From a virus, in the IMG/VR virus record IMGVR_UViG_3300035698_005835, positions 1-36,536 of that record: a stretch of 36,536 bases of DNA, one strand, 5' to 3'. Positions 29,154-36,536 of the stretch are shown here, one piece after another (the first letter of the stretch is position 1; the number at the start of each line of letters is the position of its first letter). The position numbers and the translations under genes were made by a program. Below the pieces are notes generated by a model. The model was not told where the DNA came from. It was given only the letters and a program-made list of their open reading frames with translations, and searched no databases.

Positions 29154-29782
29154 GCAACTACTCAGACTTGTACGATGTTCTGAAGATTTCGCGCAGCGTG
29201 CTCGTGGGCAAGGCGAAGAATGTGGTTGCGCTTGTGATGCGCTCGCCCGAACCGCAACCTGGTGATGAGGGTGCGCCGCCTGAGACAGAAGGCGAAGAAG
29301 TTGAGAACTGGCAGCACTACGGGTTCGTTTCGAAACCTCCGAAAGACGCCGATGGGATCGTGCTTCGGCTTGGTCGATTCGTTGTGTGCATCGCGAGTCG
29401 CATGGTTGACCACGCGAAGATTTACGGGCTGTTGTCCGATGGTGACGTGGGCCTGTATTCATCGGGAGGCCAACTGTTTCGTTTGAACGCAGACGGCTCG
29501 ACTTCGTTTTTGAAAGAGACCAAGGACGGGCAGCACATGGCGATTCAAATCACGGCCGACGATGAGATCAAGATCGTGCATCCGTGTGGAGCCTACATGG
29601 AGATTTCAAAAGACAAGATGGTGTTCAAGCACAACACAGCACCAGTAACGATTTCGTCAGGAGTGATGGTTCAGATTGTTGCACCGAAGTTGATCAACTT
29701 GGTCGGCTCAAATTCATTGAGCGTAGCAGCAGCGAAGCCGATGGCAGCGGTGGGTGCTGTGGCGCCGAACGTTTTCCTTTGA
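29150..29782 (+). CDS. Baseplate spike protein, Mu gp45-like (210 aa)
   Basis: This is the central membrane-piercing spike. An N-terminal OB-like region (GIVLRLGRFVVCIASRMV) precedes beta-helix-like repeats of the shaft (Y-S-S-G-G-Q-L-F-R-L, I-K-I-V-H-P-C-G-A-Y-M-E-I). The C-terminus is hydrophobic and Ala-rich. GGAGG lies 8 nt before the GTG start, which overlaps the hub stop. A metal-binding His-x-His tip is not evident. Confidence 0.8.
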   Translation: MSNYSDLYDVLKISRSVLVGKAKNVVALVMRSPEPQPGDEGAPPETEGEEVENWQHYGFVSKPPKDADGIVLRLGRFVVCIASRMVDHAKIYGLLSDGDVGLYSSGGQLFRLNADGSTSFLKETKDGQHMAIQITADDEIKIVHPCGAYMEISKDKMVFKHNTAPVTISSGVMVQIVAPKLINLVGSNSLSVAAAKPMAAVGAVAPNVFL

Positions 29783-29794
29783 GGATCATGATGA

Positions 29795-30124
29795 ATGACG
29801 CTGTGCAAATTCCCGTTGATTCCACCGATACCTTGGCCAGGTTTGGATCCAAACATTCCGTTCCCAGACCTGCCCGTGATTCCGCCAATGTGGATCCCGG
29901 AGTTGGGAATCTGGATCGTGATTCCGCCGATACCTTGGCCGAGCTTGTCGCCGAATATTCCGATCCCGGATCTGCCAGTGATTCCACCGATGTGGATCCC
30001 GGAGTTGGGGATCTGGATCGTGATTCCACCAATACCATTCCCAAGCATCGACCTGGCGTTACCAATCCCAGACATACCGTTGCCCAGCTTGCCAAAGTGC
30101 CCGCTGGACGGGGGTGCTGGCTAG
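29795..30124 (+). CDS. Proline-rich repeat protein in the baseplate cluster (109 aa)
   Basis: The protein is built of near-identical units rich in Pro, Ile, Leu and Trp (PMWIPELGIWIVIPPIPWPS twice, with variants). GAGG at 29781 gives a Shine-Dalgarno. Changes between units are mostly synonymous in this frame (CCA/CCG, GAC/GAT, AAC/AAT), which supports it over the longer overlapping frame. The role is unknown: spike-adjacent position suggests a tip or needle-associated protein. The 30125-30286 gap holds palindrome copy 11. Confidence 0.65.
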   Translation: MTLCKFPLIPPIPWPGLDPNIPFPDLPVIPPMWIPELGIWIVIPPIPWPSLSPNIPIPDLPVIPPMWIPELGIWIVIPPIPFPSIDLALPIPDIPLPSLPKCPLDGGAG

Positions 30125-30251
30125 GTGGTCCCGGGGCTCCCTCAAGTAAGATTCCACGTGCCACTGACCGAAGATTGATTCTCGGGCCAGTTCTGACGCG
30201 CCACGGGGCAAACCAAACCAGGTCACGTGGGCCAGTTGGCAGCGTTCCAAA

Positions 30252-30273
30252 CACGGGAGATCGATCTCCCGTG
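30252..30273. promoter_or_regulatory. Dispersed palindrome, copy 11 (22 bp)
   Basis: This is a perfect 22-bp palindrome, CAC/GTG arms around GGGAGATCGATCTCCC, in the gap upstream of the baseplate wedge cassette. The Shine-Dalgarno AGAGGAGG of the next gene begins right after it, 13 nt before the GTG at 30287. Upstream bases (CCAAACACGGG) repeat those of copy 2. Confidence 0.9.
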
Positions 30274-30286
30274 AGAGGAGGTTTTC

Positions 30287-30748
30287 GTGGGCTTCGGTAG
30301 CGATCCAGCTGCGGGAAGTGGAGCCGGTGTCGGTGTACTCGTGGTGAGCCCTGCGCTTGCTGCGAAAGGATACCAGCGATCGACCACAGGTGCCGTGAGT
30401 AGTATCAAGATCGATGGGTTGTTGAGGGACACAACGATCGATTCGTTCGGTAACGAAGACGGCATGAGCGACGCGGCCCAGTGCGTTCAGATCGCGTTCG
30501 GCACGAAGGCTGGCGACATCATGGTTGACCACGAAGCCGGTGTGAGATGGCCTTCGAAGTTGGGCGACAACATTACGAACGAAATGAGGGCTGAAGCCGC
30601 ACGTGTGATGTTGCCTCTTACGACTGCGAACATTGCCGAGTTCGTGAGTGTTGAAATCGAAACGGTCGGCACCACGTTGTATGGCGTCGTGAAGTGGCGA
30701 GACATGCGCACGGACCTGGAACGGACCACGCGAATTCCGATCGGATGA
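30287..30748 (+). CDS. Baseplate wedge protein, gp25/Mu gp46-like (153 aa)
   Basis: This is a wedge subunit that joins the hub. The gp25-like core is visible: D-G-L-L-R-D-T-T-I-D-S-F-G-N, then C-V-Q-I-A-F-G-T-K-A-G-D, G-V-R-W-P-S-K-L-G-D and E-F-V-S-V-E-I-E-T-V-G. The N-terminus is a Gly/Ala/Val-rich extension. The GTG start is chosen for its strong Shine-Dalgarno. Five bases separate it from the J gene. Confidence 0.75.
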   Translation: MGFGSDPAAGSGAGVGVLVVSPALAAKGYQRSTTGAVSSIKIDGLLRDTTIDSFGNEDGMSDAAQCVQIAFGTKAGDIMVDHEAGVRWPSKLGDNITNEMRAEAARVMLPLTTANIAEFVSVEIETVGTTLYGVVKWRDMRTDLERTTRIPIG

Positions 30749-30752
30749 ATCA

Positions 30753-32264
30753 ATGGCAATCACACGCTTGACCGTACCCAGCATTGACGAACTTCGCGAC
30801 CGCGCGTTGATCGACGTGCGACGTTTGAAGATCCGTGCCGGCATCACGAGCCCGAACGTTGCGGCGGGCAGTGAGAGCTACACGAAGGCTCAATCGTATG
30901 CGGCCGCTGTGCAACTGGTGATGGCCCGAGAGGTCGCGCTGCAAGATGCACAGATGGGAGACGCCGCAGTTGGCGATGACATCGTGAGGTTGTGCAACAT
31001 CGAAGAGATCACAATCAGTCTTGGTTCAGGCGCGACCGGGTTTGTGCTTGCATCGTGCACGGGTGGCACGAGCTACCCAAAGGATCTTGAATGCAAAGGA
31101 TCCGATGGGCTGCGTTACAAAGTTGTGACGACCACGCTTGTGGGAGATGGTGGTTCGGTTCCCATCGTAGGTGTTGATGTTGGGAAGCGCACGGACAAGG
31201 CGGCCGGTGCGATCGTGCAATGGACATCTCCTCCAGTTGGGTCCGATGTCGAAGCGACTGTGGACACGAGTGGGTTGAGGTTCGGTGCTGATGCAGACAC
31301 CGACACGACGTTGCAAAACAAGTGGATCGAACGCAAGCGTCATCCGCCGCGTGGTGGCAACTGGGCACAAATCGCAAAGGATGCGCAGGATGCGAGCGCG
31401 TCGATTGAAAAGGTGTTCGTGTACTCAGGTTTGTACGGGCCATCGACATTGCAACTTGCGATCACAGTTGCTGCTGACCAAGCAGAAGGCTACACGCGCG
31501 CTGCCGATACGGTGCTGCAACTAGCAGCCGCCCAAGGTGTTGTGAGTGCACACCCCGAGCACGCAAACATCACGACCACCACGGTGACGGATTGGGATCT
31601 TGCGATGATTCTCAAGCTGGAGTTACCCGAGCCGAAAAGCGTCGGCGGTGTTGGTGGTGGGTGGGTCGATGCGAGTGCTGACCGTTGGCCAACCGCTGTG
31701 AACGCGTTGACTCCATTTGCGGTGTCTCTTGCAACTGCGCCTTCGAATCCGCGTGAGCTTTCCGTGACTTCGGATGTTGAGCCAGTCGACGATGCACACA
31801 TCGTGATTTGGAGTGATTCTGAAAAGGAGTTCGTGCATGCACAGATCGCAAGTCACAGCGGCGTGGGACCTTACACGATCGTGTTATACGAGGCGATCGA
31901 TCCGAACGTGTTCGCGAGCGGAGATTGGGTCATGGCTGCATGTGAGCACGCCGACGACTACGCCGTGACGCTTGCTGCTTCATTCGGCGCACTCGGTCCG
32001 GGGCAGAAGACTACGGACACGTTGAAGTTACCTCGCAGCTACCGCAAGCCGAAGGTGCAGGAATCGTGGCCGTGTGATGTGAGCAGTAAAACGACAGACA
32101 AGCTTTCGACCGTGCATGGTGAAGTGGCGCACGTAGAATTCTACCGCGCGATCGATTCGTCGACCACTCACACAACGTTGCCGATCGCGTGTCCAACGAA
32201 CTCGACGAAAGACGATCCGCCGTACAACATACGGTTGGGCAAACTCACATTTTACGAGGCGTGA
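30753..32264 (+). CDS. Baseplate J-like protein, Mu gp47-like (503 aa)
   Basis: This is the second wedge protein. It begins helical (SIDELRDRALIDVRRLKIRA), then a beta-rich centre (GSGATGFVLASCTGGTSYPK, then V-D-V-G-K-R-T-D-K-A-A-G). The Mu gp47/J signature W-I-E-R-K-R-H-P-P-R-G-G-N follows, with A-S-I-E-K-V-F-V-Y at about residues 190-230. The C-terminal 180 residues are longer than in minimal J proteins and carry a charged region. ATG 30753 lies 4 nt after the preceding stop. Confidence 0.85.
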   Translation: MAITRLTVPSIDELRDRALIDVRRLKIRAGITSPNVAAGSESYTKAQSYAAAVQLVMAREVALQDAQMGDAAVGDDIVRLCNIEEITISLGSGATGFVLASCTGGTSYPKDLECKGSDGLRYKVVTTTLVGDGGSVPIVGVDVGKRTDKAAGAIVQWTSPPVGSDVEATVDTSGLRFGADADTDTTLQNKWIERKRHPPRGGNWAQIAKDAQDASASIEKVFVYSGLYGPSTLQLAITVAADQAEGYTRAADTVLQLAAAQGVVSAHPEHANITTTTVTDWDLAMILKLELPEPKSVGGVGGGWVDASADRWPTAVNALTPFAVSLATAPSNPRELSVTSDVEPVDDAHIVIWSDSEKEFVHAQIASHSGVGPYTIVLYEAIDPNVFASGDWVMAACEHADDYAVTLAASFGALGPGQKTTDTLKLPRSYRKPKVQESWPCDVSSKTTDKLSTVHGEVAHVEFYRAIDSSTTHTTLPIACPTNSTKDDPPYNIRLGKLTFYEA

Positions 32265-32265
32265 A

Positions 32266-32739
32266 ATGCTACCTGACATCAATGACCCCACTGTTGATTT
32301 TGAGTTACCCTACGAGGACTTCTCTTTTCAAGTCGATCCGGAAACGGATGTGCGCGCAACGGTCATAGAGAAGATCGGTGTTGAGATTTCCGCGATGTCT
32401 CAAACGATTGGGCGCGCGATGGTTGAAGTCGACGCAAGCGCTTCTGACATCATCGCGCACCGGGCCGTGTGGGGCAACAAGGCAGGGGTCATTCCAACAC
32501 TCACGAAGAACGGCACGGGCGATTTCACGCTCACATGGGATTCAAGTTATGACGACTTGAACCCGACAGCATCGAAACGCGTTTCGCATAGTCCAAACTT
32601 CCAACTGGCAGGCGGGACAATCAATGACCTCGTGGCGGGGTGTATTGCGGTTGGGTTCACAGCAAACACAGTGAGGGTCAAGACGTTCACACATGCGGGT
32701 GCCGCAGCTGATTACGACTTCACCGTGTGGGCTGCATAA
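32266..32739 (+). CDS. Hypothetical tail protein (157 aa)
   Basis: The protein starts MLPDINDPTVDFELPYEDFS and is beta-rich, with T-L-T-K-N-G-T-G-D-F-T-L-T-W and V-R-V-K-T-F-T-H-A-G-A-A-A-D-Y-D-F-T-V. The Gly/Thr pattern fits a small beta-sandwich from a tail or fibre. It lies between gp47- and gp48-like genes, where Mu has none. The stop overlaps the next ATG (TAATG). No family is recognised. Confidence 0.6.
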   Translation: MLPDINDPTVDFELPYEDFSFQVDPETDVRATVIEKIGVEISAMSQTIGRAMVEVDASASDIIAHRAVWGNKAGVIPTLTKNGTGDFTLTWDSSYDDLNPTASKRVSHSPNFQLAGGTINDLVAGCIAVGFTANTVRVKTFTHAGAAADYDFTVWAA

Positions 32740-33452
32740 TGGGCAACATCGGCGCATGGCAAAGCCCCCTTCCGATGCGACTTGGTGGTGGTTCGCATGA
32801 GCGGTGCCAGCGCATCTACAACGAGATTTGTGCGAACCTGCCTGAGCTGTTTTCGCGAGAGGATGGCAAGGTCAACACGGCCGATGACATCGCGGCTGCG
32901 CGTCTCATTGCGGCTGCCGATCGGTTCATCGATCGTCGCATTGTTCAGAGCGATCCGATGAAGCGATCGAGCGAGATGGTGCTGCGGTGGGAAAGCATCC
33001 TTGCAATCACGCCCGGGTATCAGTCAACATGGTATGATCGTCGTCGTGCGCTCGCTGCTCGTGAGTCTCGCAACACGCTGATTGCGCGTGGTGATATCGA
33101 CAGGCTTGTGGAAGATGCGTTCGCCCCGTGGGACACGACGCTTGTGTTCACGGGTGTAGACGATTCGGTTCGCTACTGGCCCGGGGCGACTGGTGTGGGG
33201 AACGATCACATAGACGCGGACGAGTGGACGTCAACGGTCGCACATGTGGTGGTGGGGTACACCGTGAGCGCGACCGCGACGCAGACTGAGATTGATCGGA
33301 GCTTGGACGATTGCCGCGATGCGCTTGATGAGATGTTGCCGGCGTGGACAACGTTCGACTTCTCACAAACGCCGAGTTACGGGGCAACCGCTGATTTGTT
33401 CGGATTCTACTTTGATCGGCCCAACTTCGACGTGGCCGTGTTTGGAGAATGA
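32739..33452 (+). CDS. Baseplate/tail protein, Mu gp48-like position (237 aa)
   Basis: By position it is the tail-I/gp48-type wedge protein that anchors the fibres. It is helical in the first 130 residues (RLIAAADRFIDRRIVQSDPM, W-E-S-I-L-A-I-T-P-G-Y), like the gp48 family, with a beta-rich end. ATG 32739 overlaps the preceding stop; GTG 32727 in frame is unlikely. The family call is based on order plus a weak pattern. Confidence 0.55.
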   Translation: MGNIGAWQSPLPMRLGGGSHERCQRIYNEICANLPELFSREDGKVNTADDIAAARLIAAADRFIDRRIVQSDPMKRSSEMVLRWESILAITPGYQSTWYDRRRALAARESRNTLIARGDIDRLVEDAFAPWDTTLVFTGVDDSVRYWPGATGVGNDHIDADEWTSTVAHVVVGYTVSATATQTEIDRSLDDCRDALDEMLPAWTTFDFSQTPSYGATADLFGFYFDRPNFDVAVFGE

Positions 33453-33455
33453 GTC

Positions 33456-34079
33456 ATGGCTGCCAACTCACTCGTAAACTCGACTGGCTGGGGATTGAAC
33501 AACGTCTGCACGAGCACGCAGGGCCAAGCGTTGCAAGTGCAGGGTGGTCAGAGCGTGAACCGCACGAACACCATTTCCGGTTCGCGTGCTTTGCCGTTGA
33601 TCATCAACAATGGCGCGACCGTTGAAATTACAACGAGTGCTTCGGATGGAACCGTGTACACAACCGATGTCAACGGGTGGCCGCACGCGATGCCTTTGGT
33701 TGGACTGCCGAACGGACATCTGTTGACTGGGGTCCGATTGTGGATTCTGCCAAACAGCACATCTCGTTCCGGAGAGGTGGCGACGAAGCCTGTGTTCAAG
33801 CTGTTCAAAAAAGAGTCCGTGCTCACCGCAGCTGCAACACTTCTCGGAATGGCAACTGCAACGTGGGCAAGTGAAGCTGCCTATGAAGCTGGCGAAGGGT
33901 TGCTTGTGACGGGGTTGACCGAAACGATCAACTTGGACACGCACAACTACTTCATCGTGTTCACTGGTGAGACTGGCGCGAACGCATATGCAGGGCTGAC
34001 GTTGTGCGGGCTCGATGCGATCGTGACCATTGACACAGCTTACGGTGGGCAAGACTTGACCCAATGGCGGAAGGCGTAA
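33456..34079 (+). CDS. Hypothetical fibre-region protein (207 aa)
   Basis: MAANSLVNSTGWGLNNVCTS leads to a beta-rich protein with G-A-T-V-E-I-T-T-S-A-S-D-G-T-V-Y, L-T-G-V-R-L-W-I-L and E-T-G-A-N-A-Y-A-G-L-T. The pattern suggests a virion surface protein, perhaps a receptor-contact or head-binding component. No family is recognised. The ATG is 3 nt after the upstream stop. Confidence 0.6.
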   Translation: MAANSLVNSTGWGLNNVCTSTQGQALQVQGGQSVNRTNTISGSRALPLIINNGATVEITTSASDGTVYTTDVNGWPHAMPLVGLPNGHLLTGVRLWILPNSTSRSGEVATKPVFKLFKKESVLTAAATLLGMATATWASEAAYEAGEGLLVTGLTETINLDTHNYFIVFTGETGANAYAGLTLCGLDAIVTIDTAYGGQDLTQWRKA

Positions 34080-34082
34080 GCG

Positions 34083-35642
34083 ATGGCAATCTCGGGCACC
34101 ATTACGCAAGACATTTCCTACCCGGCCGTGGGCGATGTGGTGAGCACGCGCGTTGACGATCTGACCGTTGGCAACAGAGTCATGTGGCGCATCGCAGCAG
34201 CGCCTCACGAGAGCACGTTGGATCTGTGGGTGGACGATGAGTTGCCCGAAGCATGGCTCACTGGGGCTCCCCACAATGGATGCAGGTTCGCACCCGACGT
34301 TGATGGGATCTATGAGCTTGAAGCGGTGGAAGAAGAGAGTGACACGTACCTCCCTAAGTTCGATGGTGATGGTTCCACAACGCAGCACCCGATTGAGGAA
34401 TGGACAGAAGTCACAACCGAAAGTCATACGGTTTACGTTGGCGTTGGTATGCGCAAAGATCTTGGAATTGGTGCACACACTGCTGTGCTCACAGCGTATG
34501 CGCATGAGAGCGCTGCTGGTTCGGGTGTCCTCTCATACAGGGCAGATCGGAATCGTTCGCCGAGAATCATTTCGGCATCGAGTGACGTTGCGAAGCTCGC
34601 GGTGGCCGGTACTGATTTGAACGAAGAATTGGTGCGTCAGGGTGGCAAAGGGTACACGGGTTCTGATGATTTGATCACGGCGCACTCGAACAATTTCACA
34701 TCGGATCCGATGACGATTGCGCAGCTGTTGGGCATTTCATTCGTTACCCATTGTGGCTCTACTACGAACGCTGCACACGGAACGGCAGATGTCACAAACT
34801 TGATGGGCGCAGTCGTGCTACCCACAAACTCTGCGACGTTCATTGCGTACGTTGTGACGTTCCAAATCAAGTACGGTGCGCACATTGGATCCGGCGCAAC
34901 GACGCATCCGTCAGGTGCAGATGTAACGAACGTTCTCGCGGTTGGTGCACCGGCCACATACGCGGCAGCAATCACGGCGTTGGTTGAGATTCGGGCGAAG
35001 TTCACCAGTCATCAGGTCTTGCATACAACAATGGGTCACACAGCGCCTGGTGAGTCGAGCACGGCATCAAGGATGCCCCACTGGTCCCTTTCATCTTCCG
35101 AGTACGATGCGAACGCCTTGGCCTACTTGAGCGACTGTGCGGACGCATACGATGAGCATCTTGGTTCGACTGGTTCGGGAGCCGGGTATCATTCGAATGC
35201 AGATGCAGCGAACGTGATGGAGCTTACGACGCCGGTGAGTCTCGATGACTTGATCGTGTTCGTGAACAAGCTCGCAGACTTGATCAGTGCACACACACAA
35301 AACATCGATTCGACGACGAACGAAACGGCCGCGTCTGCGTACCATCCTTATTTGGATTGGGGTGGAAACTTGTCGCAGGTTCCGCGTGCCCGCGATTGGC
35401 CCAGTGTGGTCACGCTTGTGGACAAGGTTGCGCAAATCTATTTGAGACACCTTGGACTAGGCGGCAAGTGGCACGGCGGGAAATCGGATAACGCGGGCAT
35501 CATGTTTGTGCAACTGTACGGCGTGAACTTGATCAACAAGTTGTTCGTGGATGCGACGGCCGCATCAAATCTAGGTGGCGCAGCGAACGCGCTCACCGCC
35601 GTCAAGTCGATGTTGAGCATCGGCGGATTCACGAGGCTATGA
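34083..35642 (+). CDS. Structural protein with His/Asp/Asn repeats (519 aa)
   Basis: The first 160 residues are beta-rich. From about residue 215 on, a unit of 45-55 residues repeats: a His, then H-x2-A/G-D/A-x-A/V-x-N, then a hydrophobic helix and another His. Copies are seen at A-A-H-G-T-A-D-V-T-N, T-H-P-S-G-A-D-V-T-N and Y-H-S-N-A-D-A-A-N, the helices ending K-Y-G-A-H, K-F-T-S-H and L-I-S-A-H. I recall similar His-rich units in large phage structural proteins, but no name is certain. Position suggests a fibre or adhesin. Confidence 0.6.
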   Translation: MAISGTITQDISYPAVGDVVSTRVDDLTVGNRVMWRIAAAPHESTLDLWVDDELPEAWLTGAPHNGCRFAPDVDGIYELEAVEEESDTYLPKFDGDGSTTQHPIEEWTEVTTESHTVYVGVGMRKDLGIGAHTAVLTAYAHESAAGSGVLSYRADRNRSPRIISASSDVAKLAVAGTDLNEELVRQGGKGYTGSDDLITAHSNNFTSDPMTIAQLLGISFVTHCGSTTNAAHGTADVTNLMGAVVLPTNSATFIAYVVTFQIKYGAHIGSGATTHPSGADVTNVLAVGAPATYAAAITALVEIRAKFTSHQVLHTTMGHTAPGESSTASRMPHWSLSSSEYDANALAYLSDCADAYDEHLGSTGSGAGYHSNADAANVMELTTPVSLDDLIVFVNKLADLISAHTQNIDSTTNETAASAYHPYLDWGGNLSQVPRARDWPSVVTLVDKVAQIYLRHLGLGGKWHGGKSDNAGIMFVQLYGVNLINKLFVDATAASNLGGAANALTAVKSMLSIGGFTRL

Positions 35643-36536
35643 TGGCGAGCGCAAACTTCAGAATCGGTTATTCGTCCGTGTCTGTTACTGGTCCTTGGAC
35701 ATGGGGATCATACGGCGCGGCCGTCGACATCAGTGCAGGTGATTGGGTCAAGATCGATCTCGAAAGTGCAGCAGGAATCGGCTCGATCAATGTGGCGATC
35801 CCACGCGCGGACGAGACCGTGTTGGCGGCTGGTGTGCCGGCCGTCACAATCGATCAAGTCACGCGTACGGCCACGTTCAAATCGACAACTGGTCCGCTCA
35901 CATACTGCGTCGAAGTGACAGGCAACCCGGGCACGTCGAGTGAGACAACGGTAGCACTTGCTGTGCACATCTTGACGTCGGCAGGGATGAGGTTGCTCGC
36001 GTACGACGAGACGACCGAATCGGACCCCGACTACAAGTGGTTGGCAAAGATCAACGATATGCTTCGCACGGGGGGCTCGGGCTACGCGGCAAGCAATAGT
36101 ACATTTTTGACTGTGGGTGCGCAGTCATCGCTCACTGGATCGCGTGCTCTTGCTGGTACTGCTGCACAGATTCTTGGCACAGACGGTGGGGCAGGCAACA
36201 GCTACACACTGAGCTTGATCGCGACAGCCGTGACGGCAGGCGCATATGCACTCGCATCGGTGACTGTCGACGATTACGGGAGGCTGACAGCGTGCAGCGC
36301 AGCGACGTCGATTGAACTGCCGAACGGCGCGAACCGAACGTTCAGCGTCGAGGCAACGGCTGGAGAATCCGGCGACGATCTAATGATCTACGCGGGCGCC
36401 GGGGGTGCCGGGGAAGACGACGGCAGGTTGTATATGAAAGACCCGTCCGGCAATATCGGGTTCACTGTCGGTAACAGTGGGCACGGCGACACAGAAGCCT
36501 ACATATCTTTCTACGGAGAGACGCGCGTAGCACGCC
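35642..36536 (+). CDS. Tail fibre-like protein, 3' end beyond window
   Basis: The frame stays open for 298 codons to the window end. Residues 1-110 are a beta domain. Then R-A-L-A-G-T-A-A-Q-I-L-G-T-D-G-G-A-G-N-S-Y follows, a phrase typical of prophage tail fibre shafts, and T-V-D-D-Y-G-R-L-T. Later G-R-L-Y-M-K-D-P-S-G-N-I-G-F fits a shaft beta-helix. The first ATG of the ATGATG (35639) or the second (35642) may start it; both overlap the upstream stop. Confidence 0.75.
   Translation, partial: MASANFRIGYSSVSVTGPWTWGSYGAAVDISAGDWVKIDLESAAGIGSINVAIPRADETVLAAGVPAVTIDQVTRTATFKSTTGPLTYCVEVTGNPGTSSETTVALAVHILTSAGMRLLAYDETTESDPDYKWLAKINDMLRTGGSGYAASNSTFLTVGAQSSLTGSRALAGTAAQILGTDGGAGNSYTLSLIATAVTAGAYALASVTVDDYGRLTACSAATSIELPNGANRTFSVEATAGESGDDLMIYAGAGGAGEDDGRLYMKDPSGNIGFTVGNSGHGDTEAYISFYGETRVAR

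Noticed and set aside
29671-30075. Reverse-strand Gly/Ile-rich repeat ORF that looks like a beta-helix
   Set aside because: It is the complement of the proline-rich repeats; CCN codons read as GGN on the other strand, so the pattern is a by-product.
646-30273. Palindromes as intrinsic terminators
   Set aside because: None is followed by a T-run, and several lie within or at the start of coding regions.
29584-30300. Longer overlapping ORF (238 aa) covering the proline-rich gene, including an Asp/Ser-rich repeat
   Set aside because: Repeat differences are mostly synonymous only in the proline-rich frame; its ATG at 29788 is too close to the GAGG Shine-Dalgarno, and it would run into the wedge gene.
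421-36536. Search for a cas gene, tracrRNA anti-repeat or spacer self-match in the window
   Set aside because: No ORF has a RuvC-like or Cas-like pattern, and no second copy of the repeat or spacers was found by eye outside the array.

Overview
The window is a phage structural gene cluster, all on the + strand, with a short CRISPR array at its left edge. The morphogenesis genes follow the order and families of phage Mu. They run small terminase, gp28-like large terminase, gp29-like (DUF935) portal, gp30-like minor head protein, prohead protease with scaffold, decoration protein, gpT-like major capsid, gp36-like, gp37/HK97-gp10-like, terminator-like, sheath, tube, chaperone-like, tape measure, gp43-, gp44-, gp45-, gp46-, gp47- and gp48-like proteins, then fibre-type proteins. 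This gives a contractile-tailed (myovirus-morphology) tailed phage. No integrase, transposase, repressor, replication gene, tRNA or host housekeeping gene is visible. The host cannot be named from this window; the DNA is moderately GC-rich, uses many GTG starts and encodes a GH25 lysozyme, which fits many phyla.

Layout. 1-464: CRISPR array with six full 36-nt repeats, 36-38-nt spacers and an apparently truncated seventh repeat; no cas gene is in view. 480-4795: a small membrane protein, small conserved phage proteins, TerS, a PD-(D/E)XK nuclease-like protein and TerL. 4828-12480: an island of about 24 small, tightly overlapping genes (ATGA/TGATG junctions) between terL and portal. It holds the GH25 endolysin, several single-helix membrane proteins, many Cys-pair (zinc-ribbon-like) microproteins and a long coiled-coil protein. 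12590-21610: portal, head and neck genes. 21667-29782: tail sheath, tube, tape measure, hub and spike. 29795-36536: a proline-rich repeat protein, baseplate wedge genes, then fibre/adhesin-type proteins; the last gene runs off the window.

Two unusual features stand out. First, a CRISPR array sits against phage late genes. Its repeat ends in a 6-bp stem followed by AC, an architecture that resembles phage-borne compact type V systems such as Cas12j. Second, a 16-bp palindrome, GGGAGATCGATCTCCC, occurs eleven times, with arms extending to 20-26 bp at several sites. Most copies lie between genes in the 5' leader of the next gene cassette, and two are translated in frame as NTGDRSPV. They look like a dispersed regulatory element that punctuates the late region.

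Smaller observations are leaderless-type promoters (GTCATGAT-N6-ATG) before three genes, a lambda Nu3-like internal scaffold start inside the protease gene, a gp43-like tail gene split by a frameshift, and a proline-rich protein whose internal repeats differ mainly at synonymous sites.
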